This document shows positions 6,173 through 6,177 of a stretch of DNA of 6,177 nucleotides, in pieces. The notes under the pieces were generated by a model. That model saw only the letters and a list, made by a program, of their open reading frames with translations. It searched no databases and had not been told where the DNA came from. Position 1 is the stretch's first letter. Every line of letters starts with the position of its first letter. Made by a program: the position numbers and the translations under genes. Source of the stretch: Bacillota bacterium (lineage in GTDB: Bacteria > Bacillota > Clostridia > Acetivibrionales > DTU013); the NCBI GenBank assembly GCA_023409615.1, contig JAEYRF010000148.1:1-6177 (forward strand), in the 5' to 3' direction.

Positions 6173-6177
6173 ACCAC

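Noticed and set aside
1..6177. CRISPR array, insertion sequence, tRNA or rRNA
   Set aside because: No regularly spaced repeats, transposase-like frames with terminal repeats, or cloverleaf and rRNA-like stretches were seen on either strand.

Overview
The window reads as accessory-type chromosome of a low-to-moderate GC Bacillota, probably a clostridial relative (Paenibacillus-like organisms share the same gene families). The signs are AT-rich intergenic DNA, strong AGGAG-type ribosome binding sites, a YesM/YesN-type two-component pair next to an LplB-type sugar permease, and an exported NlpC/P60 wall hydrolase behind a long structured leader. No species can be named from the sequence alone. 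Every supported gene lies on the minus strand, so transcription runs from high to low coordinates.

Layout in transcription order. A GNAT-family N-acetyltransferase (6152-5643) sits at the right edge. A gene-free stretch of about 395 bases (5642-5248) follows. It holds a possible terminator for the acetyltransferase, a candidate promoter overlapped by a perfect 8+8 inverted repeat, a structured leader resembling the ydaO-type (cyclic di-AMP) riboswitch, and two further hairpins before a strong ribosome binding site. This leader precedes a secreted peptidoglycan hydrolase with a signal peptide, a PG_binding_1 domain and an NlpC/P60 domain (5247-4543). The next 179 bases hold a 14-bp hairpin and a good extended -10 promoter. 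Then come a membrane sensor histidine kinase of the YesM/LytS type (4363-2576) and its AraC-type response regulator (2571-1015), separated by only 4 bases. After 116 bases comes an ABC sugar-transporter permease (898 to the left edge) that is cut by the window end.

How the parts work together. The kinase, regulator and permease look like one carbohydrate-uptake module: the kinase senses something outside the cell, the AraC-type regulator responds, and an importer, probably continuing beyond the left edge with a second permease and a binding protein, is the likely target. The substrate cannot be read from this window. The wall hydrolase appears to be a separate unit. If the riboswitch call is right, its expression is tied to cyclic di-AMP, a second messenger linked to cell-wall and osmotic homeostasis. 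The acetyltransferase has no visible functional link to either unit.

The most interesting element is the leader at 5284-5480. Its central part matches the ydaO layout well, but the expected 3' closing segment is not recognisable.
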